A model generated the notes under the pieces. It was not told the origin of the DNA and did not search any database. It was given only the letters and a program-made list of their open reading frames with translations. Shown here one piece after another: positions 5,411 to 8,151 of a stretch of DNA of 8,151 bases (within the stretch, counting starts at the first letter, position 1; every line of letters starts with the position of its first letter). Made by a program: the position numbers and the translations under genes. Origin of the DNA: Gemmatimonadota bacterium (lineage in GTDB: Bacteria > Gemmatimonadota > Gemmatimonadetes > Longimicrobiales > Gaopeijiaceae); NCBI GenBank assembly GCA_003695865.1, contig RFGQ01000636.1, forward strand, positions 1-8,151, read 5' to 3'.

Positions 5411-8151
5411 ATGACGACGTTCTCAGCCCTCGTGCGCCGCCTCGGGACCCTGGCGCTCACGTCGGTGCTCGTGTGGGCGGCCGGCGCCTCGGCGCCCGCG
5501 AGTGCCCAGACGGTGCGGGCCGAGCATCTCGCGGCCCTGCGCGCCCGCTCCATCGGGCCGGCCGGCATGAGCGGCCGTGTGGCCGCCGTGGCCGTCGACC
5601 CGAGTGACGGCCGCCGCGTCTTCGTGGGTGCGGCCACGGGCGGCGTGTGGCGGTCGCTCGACGGGGGCCTCACGTGGCAGCCGGTGTTCGACGACCAGCC
5701 GGTGCTGGGCGTGGGAGCGGTCGCGGTCTCGCCCGCCAACGCGGCCGTGGTCTGGGTGGGTACCGGCGAGGCGAACCCCCGCAACTCGGCCGGCGTCGGC
5801 GCGGGGGTCTACCGCTCGCGGGACGGCGGCGAGACCTGGGAACTCACCGGCCTCGAGCGGTCCGAGCGCATCGCGCGGGTGTTGCCCCACCCCCGCGACG
5901 CCGACGTGGCCTACGTGGCGGCGCTGGGGCCGGCCTGGAGCGACGGGGAGGAGCGCGGCGTGTACCGCACGCGCGACGGCGGCCGCACCTGGGAGCAGGT
6001 GCTCGTGGGCGGCCCGCGCACTGGAGCGGCCGACCTGGTGATGGACCCGTCGAACCCGGACCACCTGCTCGCCGCCATGTGGGAGTACCGCCGCGAGCCC
6101 TGGTTCTTCACCTCGGGCGGTCCGGGGAGCGGGCTCTACCGGAGCCTCGACGGGGGCGACTCGTGGACCCGCCTGGGCCCCCAGCAGGGACTGCCCGAGG
6201 GTGAACTGGGCCGCATCGGCCTGGCCTTTGCACCCTCCGATCCCCGCATCGCCTATGCGCTCGTCGAAGCCGAGCGCAGCGTTCTGCTGCGCTCCGAAGA
6301 CGGCGGGGAGCACTGGCGACTGGTGAGCGACGAGCCGGGCATCGCGCCCAGGCCGTTCTACTACGCGGACCTGCGCGTCGACCCCCAGAACGAGAACCGC
6401 CTCTACAGCCTGCACTCCGTGCTGCAGGTGAGCGAGGATCAGGGGCGTACGTGGCGCACGGTGGTGCCCAGTCAGGTGGTCCACGGCGACGTTCACGAGC
6501 TGTGGATCGACCCCGCGGACGGGCGCCGCATGATCATCGGCAACGACGGCGGCATCGCCTTCACCTACGATCGCGGAGCGCACTGGCGCTTCGTCGAGAA
6601 CCTGCCGCTCGCCCAGTACTACCACATCAGCGTGGACGACGCGGTGCCGTTCAACATCTACGGTGGCCTGCAGGACAACGGCTCGTGGTACGGACCGATG
6701 ACGGTGTGGGAGAGCCGGGGCATCCTCAACGCGCACTGGCGCCGCACCGGGGGCGGTGACGGGTTCGCGTCGTTCGTCGATCCGACGGACCCGCGCTACG
6801 GCTACAGCATGTCGCAGCAGGGCCGCCTGCAGCGTTTCGACAAGGTCACGGGCCGGCGGGTGCCGATCCAGCCCGTCCACCCCGACGGCGTGCCGCTGCG
6901 CTTCAACTGGAACGCGGCGCTCAACGTGGATCCGTTCGACCCGGCCGTGCTCTACCTGGGCAGCCAGTTCGTGCACCGCACGCGCGACCGCGGGGCGAGC
7001 TGGGAGATCATCAGCCCCGACCTCACCACCAACGACCCGGCCAAGCAGCGCCAGGACGAGAGCGGCGGTCTCACCCTCGACGCCACGGGGGCCGAAAACC
7101 ACACCACGATCCTCACGATCGCGCCGAGCCCACTCGAGCGCGGGGCCATCTGGGTGGGCACCGACGACGGCAACGTACAGCTCACGCGGGACGACGGAGC
7201 CAGTTGGACGAACGTGGCCGACCGCATCCCCGACATCGCGGCCGGCGGATGGGTGGCGCACATCGAACCGTCGCGCGCCGCGGCGGGCCGCGCCTGGGTC
7301 GTGTTCGACGATCATCGGCGGGGCGACTGGACGACGTGGGTGTTCCGCACCGACGACTGGGGCCGCTCGTGGGAGCGCGTGCGCACCGAGGGCGTGCGGG
7401 GCTTCGCGCACGTGATCCGCGAGGACCCCGATGACGACCGCGTGCTCTACCTGGGCACCGAGTTCGGACTGTGGATCAGCCTCGACGCGGGGCGGCAGTG
7501 GCTGCCGTTCCGTCACGGCCTTCCCGCCGTCCCCGTGCGGGACCTGCGCGTGCATCCCCGCGACGGCGACCTGGTGGTGGGCACGCACGGGCGGGGGCTC
7601 TACGTGATCGACGACATCCGCGCGCTGCGCGGCCTGGCCGGGCCCGCGCCCGAACGGGCGGCGGCGCTCTTCGAACCGGCGCCGGCGATCCGCTACGTCG
7701 TGGCCGAGGCCATCGGCTACCGCTCGACGGGTCACACCATGCAGATGGGCGAGTTGCGGCCGCGGGGCGCGCTGCTCACGTACTGGTTGGATCCCGACGT
7801 CGAGGGTCCGGTGCGCCTGGAGGTGGCCGACGGAGAAGGCCGTACCGTCGCGCGCCTCACCGGGCCCGGCGGGGAAGGACTGCACCGTGTGGTGTGGGAC
7901 CTCCGCGAGAGCGGCGGTCCCGACCGCGGGCGCGGGCTGGAGGTGCCGGCCGGCCGCTACCGGGTGAGCCTGCGGGCGGACGGGGGCCTCCGGGACGAGC
8001 GCACCCTCGACGTGCTGGACGATCCCCGCGAGCCCATCGACGCGGACGCGGCCCGGGCGCGCATCGCGTTCCTGCGGGAGGCTGCCGAGGTGGAGCGGGC
8101 TCTGGGGGCGGCCGACGCCCGCCTGCGCGCGTGGGAGCGGGCCGCGCGGAG
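5411..8151 (+). CDS. Exported Asp-box (BNR / VPS10-sortilin-like) beta-propeller protein, copy 2, 3' end cut by window edge
   Basis: I read 913 codons with no stop; by comparison with copy 1, roughly 120 C-terminal residues are missing beyond the window. The signal peptide is residues 1-32: R9-R10, hydrophobic core 11-25, and a likely cut after ASA32. Eleven intact Asp boxes begin near residues 82, 136, 187, 245, 295, 341, 385, 524, 592, 647 and 690, in step with copy 1. The box at 592 has the Asp that copy 1 lacks. The propeller ends at GTHGRGLYVIDD (724-735). An FlgD/Ig-like domain follows (about 783-870), and the charged C-terminal helical region has just begun. There is no cysteine at all. 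Over the first 98 aligned residues of the mature domain (copy 1 45-142, copy 2 46-143) I counted 73 identities by eye, so the two are tandem paralogues. The role is unknown: secreted or periplasmic, probably a binding protein or scaffold, not a demonstrated hydrolase. It is probably co-transcribed with copy 1. Confidence 0.92.
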   Translation, partial: MTTFSALVRRLGTLALTSVLVWAAGASAPASAQTVRAEHLAALRARSIGPAGMSGRVAAVAVDPSDGRRVFVGAATGGVWRSLDGGLTWQPVFDDQPVLGVGAVAVSPANAAVVWVGTGEANPRNSAGVGAGVYRSRDGGETWELTGLERSERIARVLPHPRDADVAYVAALGPAWSDGEERGVYRTRDGGRTWEQVLVGGPRTGAADLVMDPSNPDHLLAAMWEYRREPWFFTSGGPGSGLYRSLDGGDSWTRLGPQQGLPEGELGRIGLAFAPSDPRIAYALVEAERSVLLRSEDGGEHWRLVSDEPGIAPRPFYYADLRVDPQNENRLYSLHSVLQVSEDQGRTWRTVVPSQVVHGDVHELWIDPADGRRMIIGNDGGIAFTYDRGAHWRFVENLPLAQYYHISVDDAVPFNIYGGLQDNGSWYGPMTVWESRGILNAHWRRTGGGDGFASFVDPTDPRYGYSMSQQGRLQRFDKVTGRRVPIQPVHPDGVPLRFNWNAALNVDPFDPAVLYLGSQFVHRTRDRGASWEIISPDLTTNDPAKQRQDESGGLTLDATGAENHTTILTIAPSPLERGAIWVGTDDGNVQLTRDDGASWTNVADRIPDIAAGGWVAHIEPSRAAAGRAWVVFDDHRRGDWTTWVFRTDDWGRSWERVRTEGVRGFAHVIREDPDDDRVLYLGTEFGLWISLDAGRQWLPFRHGLPAVPVRDLRVHPRDGDLVVGTHGRGLYVIDDIRALRGLAGPAPERAAALFEPAPAIRYVVAEAIGYRSTGHTMQMGELRPRGALLTYWLDPDVEGPVRLEVADGEGRTVARLTGPGGEGLHRVVWDLRESGGPDRGRGLEVPAGRYRVSLRADGGLRDERTLDVLDDPREPIDADAARARIAFLREAAEVERALGAADARLRAWERAAR

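Noticed and set aside
5423..7885. 820-codon minus-strand open frame opposite propeller copy 2
   Set aside because: Same reasoning: it is the shadow of a gene whose plus-strand frame has a signal peptide and eleven Asp boxes. Similarity between the two antisense products follows from the gene duplication.
2265..8151. Annotating the propellers as sialidases or glycosyl hydrolases
   Set aside because: Asp boxes are structural and are shared by many non-enzymes. I could not identify the arginine triad, the nucleophilic tyrosine-glutamate pair or the aspartate of sialidases in a sensible order.
1..8151. CRISPR arrays, tRNA or rRNA genes, insertion sequences, attachment sites
   Set aside because: I saw no regularly spaced repeats, RNA-gene signatures, transposase motifs or flanking terminal repeats. 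Apart from the short gaps described, the window is filled by the four genes.

Overview
The window is a very GC-rich chromosomal stretch with four protein-coding genes, two of them cut by the window edges. It holds no RNA genes, insertion sequences or CRISPR arrays that I can see. The GC content and the large secreted Asp-box propeller proteins of about 1030 residues, present as tandem paralogues, fit a Gemmatimonadota-like bacterium. That placement is an inference from family flavour and is not proved by the sequence; Acidobacteriota or another high-GC phylum remain possible.

Left third (1-1553, minus strand): a membrane-anchored signalling protein. It starts at TTG 1553 behind a good Shine-Dalgarno sequence, spans the membrane about four times, then carries a GGDEF diguanylate cyclase domain (GGEEF), an internal receiver domain, and the beginning of an HD domain that looks like HD-GYP. 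The gene runs off the left edge. It combines a c-di-GMP synthase module with a probable c-di-GMP phosphodiesterase module on one chain, with a receiver between them.

Divergent gap (1554-1647): it contains a perfect 16-bp GC palindrome just upstream of the signalling gene's Shine-Dalgarno and two adjacent 10-bp near-identical direct repeats nearer the plus-strand gene.

Plus-strand group (1648-8151): a small MOSC-domain protein (1648-2184), then two exported Asp-box (BNR / VPS10-sortilin-like) beta-propeller proteins. The first (2265-5366) is complete at 1033 residues. The second (5411 to beyond the right edge) shows 913 residues. They are clear tandem paralogues with 44 bp between them and are probably co-transcribed. 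Both have signal peptides, 10-11 Asp boxes, an FlgD/Ig-like beta domain and a helical C-terminal region (only begun in the second copy). The link between MOSC and the propellers is positional only; an inverted repeat and a C-rich tract lie between them.

No single obvious novel defence or mobile system is present. The most interesting items are the GGDEF-REC-HD arrangement with an altered inhibitory site and altered receiver acidic residues, and the duplicated cysteine-free secreted propellers with a conserved region that contains no Asp box.
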